64,000 bases of DNA from JABFRG01 sp046351415 (lineage in GTDB: Bacteria > Myxococcota_A > Polyangia > Polyangiales > Polyangiaceae): the NCBI GenBank assembly GCA_046351415.1, contig JAXLYO010000012.1, forward strand, positions 124,001 to 188,000, given 5' to 3'. Made by a program: the position numbers and the translations under genes. The notes beneath the pieces were generated by a model, which was not told where the DNA came from, did no database searches, and was given only the letters and a program-made list of their open reading frames with translations. Numbering within the stretch: the stretch's first letter is position 1; each line of letters begins with the position of its first letter. Positions 56,549-64,000 of the stretch are shown here, piece by piece.

Positions 56549-56583
56549 AAAAAGCCCCGAACGCGAACGCCGGGGCCTTTTTT
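56549..56583 (-). terminator. bidirectional intrinsic terminator after pnp
   Basis: A GCCCCG / CGGGGC stem with an 11-base loop is flanked by an A-tract (56549-56553) and a T-tract (56578-56583), so it ends transcription on either strand. On the minus strand it lies 19 bases past the pnp stop codon, before the DUF924 gene. Confidence 0.8.
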
Positions 56584-56601
56584 CCAACGCTGGATTGAAA
56601 T

Positions 56602-58842
56602 TCAGCGGCGCGGGCCGCCGCGACCACCGCCGCCATCGCGACGCGGTCCTCGGTCTCCGCCACGACCACCGCCGCCCTCGCGACGGGGCGGACCGCCGCC
56701 TTCGCGTGCCGCAGCAAGGCGCTCTTTGGCGCGCTCGCCCTCCTCGCCCTCGGGGAGGGGAAGGAGCTCGCGACGCGAGAGGCGAATCTTGCCGTCGCGG
56801 CCGACTTCGATGACCTGCACTTCGAGCGTGTCGCCCTCTTTGCAGATTTCGCCGATGTTCTCGACGCGATGGTGGGCCATCTCCGAGACGTGGAGAAGGC
56901 CGTCCGTTCCCGGGAGAATCTCGACAAAGGCGCCGAAGTCGGTCACGCGGCTGACGGTACCCTTGTAAACTGCACCGACCTCGGGCTCCGCGGTGATACC
57001 CTTGATGATTTCGAGGGCCTTGTTGACGGCCACCGAATCGCTCGAGGCGATGTTGACCGTACCGTCGTCGTTCACGTCGATGGCTACGCCCGTCTGGTCG
57101 ATGATGCCCTTGATGGTCTTGCCACCGGGGCCAATGATGAGGCGGATTTGGTCAGGCTTCACCTTGATGGTGGTGATGCGCGGGGCATACTTCGAGAGGT
57201 CCGAGCGCGTGGCGGGGAGCGTCTCGAGCATCTTGCCGAGGATGTGGAGGCGACCTTCACGCGCTTGGTCGAGAGCCTTCACCATGATGTCTCGGGCGAG
57301 ACCTTCGATCTTGATGTCCATCTGGATGGCGGTGATGCCGCGAGCGGTTCCGCAGACCTTGAAGTCCATGTCACCGAGGTGGTCTTCGTCGCCGAGAATG
57401 TCGCTGAGGATCGCGACGCGCGAGCCGTCCGAGATGAGACCCATCGCGATACCGGCGACGGGAGCCTTGATCGGGACGCCCGCGTCCATGAGCGACATCG
57501 TGCCGCCGCACACCGCGGCCATCGACGAACTTCCGTTCGACTCGAGCGTCTCGGAGACGACACGGATCGTGTACGGAAACGCCTCTTGGGGCGGCATCAT
57601 GCGCGAAAGCGCGCGCTCGGCGAGAGCGCCGTGACCGATTTCGCGGCGAGCGGGGCCGCGGAGGGGCTTCGTTTCACCCGTCGAGAACGGAGGGAAGTTG
57701 TAGTGGAGGAGGAAGCGCTTCCAGCTCTCGCCCGTGAGTGCGTCGATCTTTTGCTCGTCCGCTGAGGTGCCGAGCGTCGTCGTGACGATGGCTTGGGTCT
57801 CGCCGCGTTGGAAGAGCGCCGAGCCGTGGACGCGGGGGAGAATGCCCGCTTCCGTCATGATCGGGCGAATGGTCGCCATGTCGCGACCGTCGATGCGCTT
57901 CTTTTGACCGAGGACGTACTCGCGAACGACGTGGTACTTGCGCTCGTCGAACTCGGCCTTGATGAGTTTCTCGTGGACCAAGAAGTTCTCGCCGAGTTCT
58001 GCGGTGAGCGTGGCCACCATGTTCTCTTTGAGGGCCTTGTAGCCGTCGTAGCGCTTCTTCTTGTCCTTGATGAGGGACGACTCGAGGATCCCCGTGTCGA
58101 CCAGCGCCTTGATGCGCGCTGCGATTTCCGGCGGAAGGGTCGGGGCCGTGAAAGGACGCTTCTCCTTGCCGACGGCTGCGCGGATGCGGTTCTGCGCTTC
58201 GAGGATGGGCTGCGCGGCCTTGTGCGCGAACATGAGGGCCTCGATGACGTCGGCCTCCATGGCCTCGGCTGCGCCGCCTTCCACCATGACGATGGCGTCC
58301 TTCGTGCAAGCGACGACGAGGTTGATGTCCGACTCGGCCTGCTCTGCGAACGTGGGGAACGCGATGAGCTCGCCCCCGACTCGGCAGACGCGAACGCCTG
58401 CGAGCGGACCTGCCCACGGAATGTCGGACGTGTGGAGCGCCGCGCTGGCGCCGCACATGGCGAGGCAGTCGGTCGGGTTCTCTTTGTCGGAGGAGAGCAC
58501 CGTCGCGATGATCTGCGTGTCCTTCTTGAACCCTTCGGGAAAGAGGGGACGGCAGGGACGGTCGATGAGGCGAGCGACGAGGATTTCGTCGTCGCGCAGG
58601 CGGCCCTCGCGCTTGAAGAAGCCGCCGGGGATCTTGCCCGCGGCGAAGGTCTTCTCCATGTACTCACAGGTGAGGGGGAAGAAGTCGAGGCCTGGGCGTT
58701 CGTCGCCGCAGACCGCGGTGACGAGGACGACGCTCTCGCCGTAGGTGACGAGGATCGAGCCGTGCGCCTGCTTCGCAAGACGTCCGGTTTCGAACGTGAG
58801 CGGCTTTCCGTTGACCATGACGGATTCGCGAATGATGGACAT
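56602..58842 (-). CDS. pnp: polyribonucleotide nucleotidyltransferase (PNPase) with a Gly/Arg-rich tail
   Basis: A 746-residue PNPase, which degrades RNA 3' to 5' using phosphate and also adds tails. Two RNase PH-like domains (with 'PLTCEYMEKTFAAGKIPGGFFKREG' in the first, 'SSMAAVCGGTMSLMDAGVP' in the second), a KH domain ('IRLIIGPGGKTIKGI') and an S1 domain ('GAVYKGTVSRVTDFGAFVEILPG') are all present. The last 45 residues form a Gly/Arg/Glu-rich tail like an RGG box, longer than in E. coli PNPase. The ATG at 58842 follows AGGAG by eight bases. It lies after rpsO in the classic order. Confidence 0.97.
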   Translation of the reverse strand: MSIIRESVMVNGKPLTFETGRLAKQAHGSILVTYGESVVLVTAVCGDERPGLDFFPLTCEYMEKTFAAGKIPGGFFKREGRLRDDEILVARLIDRPCRPLFPEGFKKDTQIIATVLSSDKENPTDCLAMCGASAALHTSDIPWAGPLAGVRVCRVGGELIAFPTFAEQAESDINLVVACTKDAIVMVEGGAAEAMEADVIEALMFAHKAAQPILEAQNRIRAAVGKEKRPFTAPTLPPEIAARIKALVDTGILESSLIKDKKKRYDGYKALKENMVATLTAELGENFLVHEKLIKAEFDERKYHVVREYVLGQKKRIDGRDMATIRPIMTEAGILPRVHGSALFQRGETQAIVTTTLGTSADEQKIDALTGESWKRFLLHYNFPPFSTGETKPLRGPARREIGHGALAERALSRMMPPQEAFPYTIRVVSETLESNGSSSMAAVCGGTMSLMDAGVPIKAPVAGIAMGLISDGSRVAILSDILGDEDHLGDMDFKVCGTARGITAIQMDIKIEGLARDIMVKALDQAREGRLHILGKMLETLPATRSDLSKYAPRITTIKVKPDQIRLIIGPGGKTIKGIIDQTGVAIDVNDDGTVNIASSDSVAVNKALEIIKGITAEPEVGAVYKGTVSRVTDFGAFVEILPGTDGLLHVSEMAHHRVENIGEICKEGDTLEVQVIEVGRDGKIRLSRRELLPLPEGEEGERAKERLAAAREGGGPPRREGGGGRGGDRGPRRDGGGGRGGPRR

Positions 58843-59006
58843 GTGTGTGCTCCTGAAGAACCTGCATTGTGCAGGCTTTGGTTGGGCGCACCCTCATCCT
58901 CGTGTCCTCGGTTCCTGAAGACGATCGCGCCCTGTGTTGGCGGGGCCGATGATCCTCACGAATCGAAGAGCGAAGTGTATGAGGTTGCGCGAGTGAAAAT
59001 GCGACG

Positions 59007-59033
59007 ACGGGGCTTCCTTGCGAGAAGCCCCGT
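59007..59033 (-). other. hairpin between rpsO and pnp
   Basis: A perfect ten-base-pair stem (acggggcttc / gaagccccgt) with a seven-base loop begins 11 bases after the rpsO stop. Only a weak T-tract follows on the minus strand (CGTCGCATTTTC), so it may be a partial terminator or RNase processing site, as at the same place in enteric bacteria. Confidence 0.6.
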
Positions 59034-59043
59034 TCGATGAGAA

Positions 59044-59313
59044 CTATTTGCGGAGGTTGAGCGCCGAGACCGTCTTGCGGTAGCGGTCGAGGCTCGTCCG
59101 CTTCAAGTAGTCGAGAAGACCACGACGGCGGGAGACGAGGGTCAAGAGGCCGCGGCGCGAGTGGTGATCCTTCGCGTGGGTCTTGAAGTGCTCGGTCAGG
59201 TACGTGATGCGCTCGGTCAAGAGGGCGATTTGCACTTCCGGCGAGCCGCTGTCGTTGCCGTGCGCCTGGAACTTCTTGACGATTTCCTGCTTCTTTTCAG
59301 TGTGAAAAACCAT
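59044..59313 (-). CDS. rpsO: 30S ribosomal protein S15
   Basis: An 89-residue S15, the usual length, with 'FQAHGNDSGSPEVQIALLTERITYLTEHF' and 'HHSRRGLLTLVSRRRGLLDYLK'. It binds 16S rRNA and helps early assembly of the small subunit. The start is ATG 59313; a longer frame from 59361 is not real. It is followed by a hairpin and pnp, and preceded by a strong promoter about 100 bases upstream, leaving a leader that could carry S15 autoregulation. Confidence 0.98.
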   Translation of the reverse strand: MVFHTEKKQEIVKKFQAHGNDSGSPEVQIALLTERITYLTEHFKTHAKDHHSRRGLLTLVSRRRGLLDYLKRTSLDRYRKTVSALNLRK

Positions 59314-59412
59314 GATGGTACTTACTCGGTGACAGGCAAGCCGCAGACAAATCCGCAACAAGCCTCAGTTTTTTGCGCCTTGGACCTTTCCTGGGTCTTC
59401 GGAGCGTGCCGG

Positions 59413-59441
59413 ACCATAGGAGAATGTGTCCCCGCCGTCAA
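59413..59441 (-). promoter_or_regulatory. sigma-70-type promoter of rpsO-pnp
   Basis: On the minus strand TTGACG (59441-59436) and TATGGT (59418-59413) are 17 bases apart, close to consensus. Transcription should start near 59406, giving a leader of about 90 bases before rpsO. Confidence 0.7.
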
Positions 59442-59578
59442 CGCTCGCACCGAGTACGCATTGTTGGCTGCGCCGCGAGCTTCCAGTACGTTGCACGAAT
59501 TCGACGTGGCATGAAGTGCCAATTGTTGGATTTCATTGAGTATTGGCGCATGTGAGAGGAGGGCGCTAAGGGAGCGGC

Positions 59579-60808
59579 ATGCTCTTTCGCGGTCTCATTC
59601 CCGCCGTGTGTTTTGTCGCCTGTGCGAGCGAATCGTCCGTCCCCGCGGGGGCCGGCGGAGAGGGCGGCGATCCCGACTTTACGCCGAAGGTCGAGCTCGG
59701 GCGGCATTCGCTCGCGGTGTCCGCGTCGCGCCAAATCGTTCCGAGCCCCGGCTTGCCCCAGGGACTCGCTCACGAGGCGAACAACAATGTCGCTGCCATT
59801 CGCCATGAAGGGCGTACCTATGTCGCGTGGCGCACTTCGAAGACACACTACGCGAGCGCCGACACGATCATGCAGGTCGTGTCGAGCGCCGACGAGACGA
59901 CATGGACCCTCGAGACGAGCCTCGCGCTCGGTACCGATCTGCGTGAGCCGAACTTCCTCGTCCTGGGAGGGGAGCTCTATTTCTACTTCAGCAAGCTCGG
60001 AAAGGATTCGCTCGCCTTCGAACCGCAGGGAATCTTCATGACGAAGCGTGCCAAGGATGGCATCTGGTCCGCGCCCGTAGCGACCAACAAGGCGGGCTAC
60101 GTCGGCTGGCGCACCAAAACCATGCAAGGTACACCTATTATGCTTGCGTACGTCGGGGGCGAGCACCTCTACAAGTTCGACGGTGTTCCGATGACCGTCG
60201 AACGTTTGACGACGACCGATGGCGTTTCGTTCGAGGCGCTTCCAGGGGCTCCCACCGCCGTCGGGTCGGGCGGCACGACCGAGACGGACTACGACTTTCT
60301 TCCAGATGGAACCGGCGTCGCGATCATGCGCAACGAAGCAGGTGACGCGAGCGGCTGGGGGTCGAAGGTCTGCACGTTTCGAGGCAACGACCCGTGGGAA
60401 TGCAGAACCGACAAGCGCAAATACGATTCGCCCTATGTTTTCGCCTACGATGGTGAGGTCTATCTCGTCGGTCGCCGGAACCTCACGGAGACGGGCAACT
60501 ACGACCTCGACTACGACGGCCTCGACACCCACGGGCAAACGGTGGCCTACCAAATCGACTATACGAGGCAGCGAAAGCGCTGCGCCGTGTGGCGGTTCGT
60601 CCCGAGCGAAAAACGCATGGCATTCGTGGCCGATTTGCCTTCGCGCGGCGATACCTGTTTTCCCCATGTCATCGAGGGGTCTCAGCCGGGCGAGTTCGTC
60701 GTCTACGATTACAGCTCTCCATTGGATGGACGAGACCTCCCCTGGAGCGACGCACAGCGCGGGGAGACGCGCATTTATCGTCACGTGCTTCGCTTTCAGC
60801 GCCGGTAG
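59579..60808 (+). CDS. lipoprotein with sialidase/propeller-like repeats
   Basis: A 409-residue lipoprotein (lipobox FVAC after a short signal peptide). The rest is beta-rich with recurring segments such as 'YVAWRTSKTHYASADTIMQVVSSADE', 'YFYFSKLGKDS', 'MLAYVGGEHLYKFDG' and 'YVFAYDGEVYLVGRR', like the five-bladed propellers of sialidase/GH43-type proteins. No catalytic residues can be identified. Its stop converges with the next lipoprotein gene three bases away. Confidence 0.7.
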   Translation: MLFRGLIPAVCFVACASESSVPAGAGGEGGDPDFTPKVELGRHSLAVSASRQIVPSPGLPQGLAHEANNNVAAIRHEGRTYVAWRTSKTHYASADTIMQVVSSADETTWTLETSLALGTDLREPNFLVLGGELYFYFSKLGKDSLAFEPQGIFMTKRAKDGIWSAPVATNKAGYVGWRTKTMQGTPIMLAYVGGEHLYKFDGVPMTVERLTTTDGVSFEALPGAPTAVGSGGTTETDYDFLPDGTGVAIMRNEAGDASGWGSKVCTFRGNDPWECRTDKRKYDSPYVFAYDGEVYLVGRRNLTETGNYDLDYDGLDTHGQTVAYQIDYTRQRKRCAVWRFVPSEKRMAFVADLPSRGDTCFPHVIEGSQPGEFVVYDYSSPLDGRDLPWSDAQRGETRIYRHVLRFQRR

Positions 60809-60811
60809 CGG

Positions 60812-61642
60812 TCAGGGGCCCGTGAAGTCGACGGTGACGTTGTCGTAGATGACGTCGAACGCGGGAGCCGGCTCGTTGTATCCGAGCACGCCGATGCTCA
60901 CCACGGTCGAGGCGCTCGAGGGCACAGCGAAGGCCGACCACGTTCCTGTGACTTCGTCGTTGCCAACGAGCGCAGCGACCCGCCCCTTCAAGGGGTCGAT
61001 GTCGAAGCGGAAGTGGACCCACGTATCGGTGGGGAGGGGTGAATGGCCGGGTACTTGGACGCTACCGCCAACGCTCTTGTAGTTCGAGCCAACGGAAATC
61101 GTGATGTCACGCGTGGTCGGCGACGTCCCCACGAAGTCGACGTGGAAGAACCCCGCGTTGACGTCGTCCGGCTGCCAGGAGGGCTGCTTGAGGAACATGT
61201 CGTATTCGACCCTCATGGGGCGCCACCCGTCGAACCGCTTTGAAATAATGGCGTACGCGTCGGGGTTGTCAGCACTACGTCGGGCCATGTGCATTTCGAC
61301 GGCACGAGGCGACGACTGCGCGTTGGCCGTAGTGTTGATGGATCCCTTGGCGTCGACCGTCTGATCGGTCCACTTCGCGATCGGGTTGTCGCTTGAATCG
61401 AAGTCGTCGCAGAAGTCGTGGGGCGTAGAGCAGGGGGACCCCGGACGTCCGTTCACATCGCCCACGGTGGCGCTGTCGAAGGGCGCGTCGAAATCGGGCG
61501 GTCCTCCGTCCGCGCCTGGGGAGCCGCCGGAGAGGTGGGTGAGGTCGGGAAAGAGACCGCAACCCGAGAGCGCCAAAGCGACGAACCTTGCAAATCCCGA
61601 CCAACCGCGGCGGCCGTCCACTGGTTTTGCCTCCGCGCGCAT
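60812..61642 (-). CDS. lipoprotein with a concanavalin-like domain
   Basis: A 276-residue lipoprotein with lipobox LSGC, a Gly/Asp/Ser linker (SPGADGGPPDFDAPFDS), a Cys-containing turn (CSTPHDFCDDFDSSDNP) and a beta-sandwich C-terminal part ('YDMFLKQPSWQPDD', 'TWVHFRFDIDPLKGRV', 'FDVIYDNVTVDF') like LamG/concanavalin domains. This arrangement is common in surface proteins of the Polyangia (known from the group). Function unknown, probably glycan binding. Confidence 0.72.
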   Translation of the reverse strand: MRAEAKPVDGRRGWSGFARFVALALSGCGLFPDLTHLSGGSPGADGGPPDFDAPFDSATVGDVNGRPGSPCSTPHDFCDDFDSSDNPIAKWTDQTVDAKGSINTTANAQSSPRAVEMHMARRSADNPDAYAIISKRFDGWRPMRVEYDMFLKQPSWQPDDVNAGFFHVDFVGTSPTTRDITISVGSNYKSVGGSVQVPGHSPLPTDTWVHFRFDIDPLKGRVAALVGNDEVTGTWSAFAVPSSASTVVSIGVLGYNEPAPAFDVIYDNVTVDFTGP

Positions 61643-61691
61643 CGTCGAAAGGAAGCGTACCTCTTGGACGAAGCCGCAGCAACCATGGGCG

Positions 61692-61920
61692 GCAGCAGGG
61701 TTGGTCCGCGCGGATTCTTTCAGAACCGCGCAGCAGGTTGGTGTCCGCGCGGATTCTTTCAGAACCGCGCAGCAGGTTTGGTCCGCGCGGATTCTTTCAG
61801 AACCGCGCAGCAGGTTTGGTCCGCGCGGATTCTTTCAGAACCGCGCAGCAGGTTTGGTCCGCGCGGATTCTTTCAGAACCGCGCAGCAGGTTTGGTCCGC
61901 GCGGATTCTTTCAGAACCGC
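61692..61920. repeat. six-copy 38-bp tandem hairpin array at the 3' end of the outer-membrane protein gene
   Basis: Six direct repeats in phase: 61692-61729, 61730-61768 (39 bases), 61769-61806, 61807-61844, 61845-61882, 61883-61920. All but the first two are identical. Each contains cgcggattctttcagaaccg, an 8-base-pair imperfect hairpin. The stop codon of the outer-membrane protein gene (61911-61913) lies in the last copy, so the array arose by tandem copying of the gene's end. There are no unique spacers, so it is not CRISPR. Confidence 0.95.
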
Positions 61921-63779
61921 GCTTGTACGGCGACCCCGAGGCCGAGGCGGTTCGGGCTCTGGAAGACGCGGAGCGAGGCGGTGCCCTCTTTCGGATCGCG
62001 AACGACGAGCGTGCCGTTGTTGTCGCGGACGAACTGCACCCAACCGACGATGCCAAGGATGTCCGACAGGTCCCAACGGACGCTGCCGCGCATTTGGAGG
62101 ATCACGGATCGGTCGAAGTTGTACGGAAGAATCGACTCGTTGCCTTGAGAGCGCACGACGATCGTACGAGAGGCCGGAACGCCGCCTTCGGTGAAGTCGC
62201 TGCGGAAGGTCGCCGGAAGCTGGAAGCCCGCCGCGATGCCGGGCGTGAGGTGCGCGCCGGGGAAGTGGTAGTCGACGGCAGCCGAGCCGAAGAGCTCGGG
62301 GTCGCTCGACGAGTTCTTCGGAAGCGTTTCGAACGGGATGAAGCCCGGAACGTTACGTACGACGAACTGGAGATTACGGTAGATGCCGGTGAGGCTGGCG
62401 CGCAGGTAGCCGGCCTTCACGACGCCCTGGAGGGCTGCTGCGATCGCGCTCTCCTGCTTGGTTGCACCCGACGCGTCGAAGTCCTTCAGTTGTTGCTGCA
62501 GAACCGAACCTTCGGCGCTGACGCTCCACGCTACCTGGTCCGGGTTGTACTTCTCCGGGCGGAACATGATCATCGGCGACGTTGGGTCGTTGCGGTAAAG
62601 CATGAAGTCGACCGACGTCGGGACGGGCATGTTGCCGTGAACGACGAGACGCGTTGAAGCGCCGTACGTGTAGACGTTCTTGCCGCGAACGTCTTCGAGG
62701 TCGAATTTGCCTTGCTGGAAGTAACCGGCGCCCACGTCCCAGCGGAGGAAGGGGAGCGGGTCGATACCGCCACCCGCGAGGACGCCGTAGTTCGTCTCGC
62801 CGACGCGGACGACTTCGACGTCGGACTCGGCGCCCGCTGCGAGGACCTTCTCGGGTTGGACGATCGTTGCCGTCTTGAAGCCGATGAAGCCGTAGAACTT
62901 CTCGTGGTCGTACTGGAGCTTGAGACCGGGCGAGATGCCTTGGATACGCGGGAAGATCGACTGGTTGATCGATGCGGCGGTACCACCCCAGCTGTTGTCG
63001 TAGAGGTAACCGAGACGCATTCGGTCGGTGTCGAGCGGGAAGAAGACTGCCGAGAGCCCCTCTTTCTCCTTGTCTTGGTTCGTATTGTAGAAAATACGGA
63101 GGTAAGAGCCGGAGTCGTAGAGCGCCGAGTTGAGGTTACCCGTGTTCGCCGAGAGCGCGCCGAGGTCGAATCGAAGGACCATGGCGGCTTCGGTCGTGAG
63201 GTGCGGAATGAAGCCAGGGAGTTTCTTGTACATCACGAGGTGGGTGATGTTCTCACGACCAGCGAAACGCGAGTTCAAGTTGTCGAAGAACAAGCGGTAC
63301 TGCGGACGGTCGCCGATGGAGAACGTGGGCGAGAGCGGAATGAGTTCGCCCGTCGCGTGCAAGAAGTCGTCGTCACCGAAGGTCCAGGTGAGACGTGTGT
63401 CCATGAAGCTGTTGGAGTGCGCGCTCGGGGGAAGCAAGCCCGCAGCTCGCGCACCGGCCGTGCCGCCGGTGGTGTCGGCCACGGTGCCGTCTTTCGGCTT
63501 GTCTTCGACCAGTGCCGTCGTCGCACCGGCGCTAGCGCCCGTTCCAGTGGGGGCGCCTTGGACGCCGCCCACGGCCCCGCCGCCATTACCGGGGTTCGCG
63601 CCGCTGGTCGGTGGTTGCTGGTTGTTGGGTCCCCCACCTTCATTCGAACCGTTTCCTTGTGCAGGATTGGTCGGAGGAACGACGGGGCCCGTGCCCGGTG
63701 CCGGCGCCGGTTGGGCGTAAGCGGTCACCGAAGCAAGCAGGGCGGGAGCGGCGGCAAGAATGAGGACAGAGGAGCGCAT
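61911..63779 (-). CDS. outer-membrane beta-barrel protein
   Basis: A 622-residue exported protein. A signal peptide (to about 'AYAQ') is followed by a Pro/Gly/Asn-rich linker (23-115) and a large beta-barrel region of alternating polar/hydrophobic strands ('LFFDNLNSRFAGRENITHLVMYKK', 'WDVGAGYFQQGKFDLEDVR', 'GYLRASLTGIYRNLQFVVRNV') that ends in Phe, as outer-membrane proteins do. No transporter or porin family is named with certainty. The last codons lie within the 38-bp repeat array. An upstream gene on the same strand ends 16 bases before. Confidence 0.8.
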   Translation of the reverse strand: MRSSVLILAAAPALLASVTAYAQPAPAPGTGPVVPPTNPAQGNGSNEGGGPNNQQPPTSGANPGNGGGAVGGVQGAPTGTGASAGATTALVEDKPKDGTVADTTGGTAGARAAGLLPPSAHSNSFMDTRLTWTFGDDDFLHATGELIPLSPTFSIGDRPQYRLFFDNLNSRFAGRENITHLVMYKKLPGFIPHLTTEAAMVLRFDLGALSANTGNLNSALYDSGSYLRIFYNTNQDKEKEGLSAVFFPLDTDRMRLGYLYDNSWGGTAASINQSIFPRIQGISPGLKLQYDHEKFYGFIGFKTATIVQPEKVLAAGAESDVEVVRVGETNYGVLAGGGIDPLPFLRWDVGAGYFQQGKFDLEDVRGKNVYTYGASTRLVVHGNMPVPTSVDFMLYRNDPTSPMIMFRPEKYNPDQVAWSVSAEGSVLQQQLKDFDASGATKQESAIAAALQGVVKAGYLRASLTGIYRNLQFVVRNVPGFIPFETLPKNSSSDPELFGSAAVDYHFPGAHLTPGIAAGFQLPATFRSDFTEGGVPASRTIVVRSQGNESILPYNFDRSVILQMRGSVRWDLSDILGIVGWVQFVRDNNGTLVVRDPKEGTASLRVFQSPNRLGLGVAVQARF

Positions 63780-63795
63780 TGATTGTTCCGGTTAC

Positions 63796-64000
63796 CTATT
63801 GCTGGGGCTCGAGTTCTTGCTCGCTGCGAGGATAGACACAGGCCACCGCGGAGGATTTCGGCGGGGCATTGGGGTCGAGGATGATGTCATCGATGCAACG
63901 TGCTTCGATGGTGTACTGCGTACCGCCGGAGAAGTAGCCGAGCGTTCCGCTGAAGGCGCCGATCAGTTGGCCGCGTAGTTTTGCTGGGAAGAAGCCGGGG
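63796..64000 (-). CDS. C-terminal end of an uncharacterised protein (partial)
   Basis: The last 67 residues of a gene that begins beyond the right edge; stop TAG at 63796-63798. It contains 'FSGTLGYFSGGTQYTIEARCIDD', then 'APPKSSAVACVYPRSEQELEP', with two cysteines. The family cannot be told. It lies 16 bases before the outer-membrane protein gene, so the two probably form an operon. Confidence 0.65.
   Translation of the reverse strand, partial: PGFFPAKLRGQLIGAFSGTLGYFSGGTQYTIEARCIDDIILDPNAPPKSSAVACVYPRSEQELEPQQ

Noticed and set aside
57793..59040. 415-residue plus-strand open frame across pnp
   Set aside because: Antisense to the pnp coding region; no domain and no ribosome site.
61692..61920. 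CRISPR array
   Set aside because: The 38-bp units are directly adjacent without unique spacers, and no cas gene is near.
61386..62657. Plus-strand open frame reading through the 38-bp array
   Set aside because: It is antisense to the lipoprotein and the outer-membrane protein; the repeated peptides reflect the array, not a gene.

Overview
The window is high-GC bacterial DNA with long antisense shadow frames and dense gene packing. Several features suggest a member of the Myxococcota, probably the Polyangia/Polyangiales: many lipoproteins with Gly/Asp/Ser/Ala-rich linkers, a protein ending in a MYXO-CTERM-like tail, Hanks-type kinase folds, SWIM-SNF2 proteins, TerB-like proteins and a large set of hypothetical surface proteins. 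No rRNA, tRNA, phage, transposase or CRISPR array was found. Taxonomy is inferred from gene style only.

Layout. (1) 1-2.3 kb, minus strand: an Mla-type lipid-transport ABC operon (permease MlaE cut by the window edge, a small membrane protein, ATPase MlaF) whose first gene is an orphan SctJ/YscJ-type secretion-ring lipoprotein. (2) 2.5-8.6 kb, plus strand: a SWIM/SNF2 ATPase, then a TerB-like protein coupled to a membrane-anchored pseudokinase. (3) 8.6-24.4 kb: an envelope-glycan region with an SGNH hydrolase, a lipase, three GT-B glycosyltransferases, a polysaccharide deacetylase, and a six-gene minus-strand operon of four tandem paralogous polytopic (GT-C-like) membrane proteins, UDP-glucose 6-dehydrogenase and an NAD-dependent epimerase. 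(4) 24.4-39.6 kb: mixed genes, including an SDR, a pseudouridine synthase-methyltransferase fusion, a deoxynucleoside kinase, a POT peptide transporter with an extra domain, another GT-C protein, a PQQ-type propeller protein, a MAPEG protein and a Sel1-repeat membrane protein. (5) 39.6-55.9 kb: components of an SrfABC-like system. The SrfC-type GTPase is about 7.5 kb from a coupled operon of SrfB (actin-like ATPase), a new 204-residue protein and an SrfA-like membrane protein. Surface lipoproteins, a TetR/hydrolase pair, a secreted trypsin-like protease, a free peptidoglycan-binding domain and a sigma factor fused to a membrane helix lie between and beside them. (6) 55.9-59.4 kb: a DUF924 protein and the conserved rpsO-pnp operon with promoter, inter-gene hairpin and terminator. 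(7) 59.5-64 kb: two lipoproteins and an outer-membrane beta-barrel protein whose 3' end has been tandemly copied into a six-unit 38-bp hairpin array.

Three very short genes were read directly from the DNA: two peptides (33.9 kb plus, 45.1 kb minus) that share an L-[KR]-[IL]-x4-S-S pattern followed by Gly-Gly-Cys, and a seven-cysteine 48-residue peptide placed 10 bases before the trypsin-like protease gene. These, the split Srf-like system, the tandem GT-C-like paralogues, the sigma-membrane fusion and the hairpin array are the most promising leads for undescribed biology.
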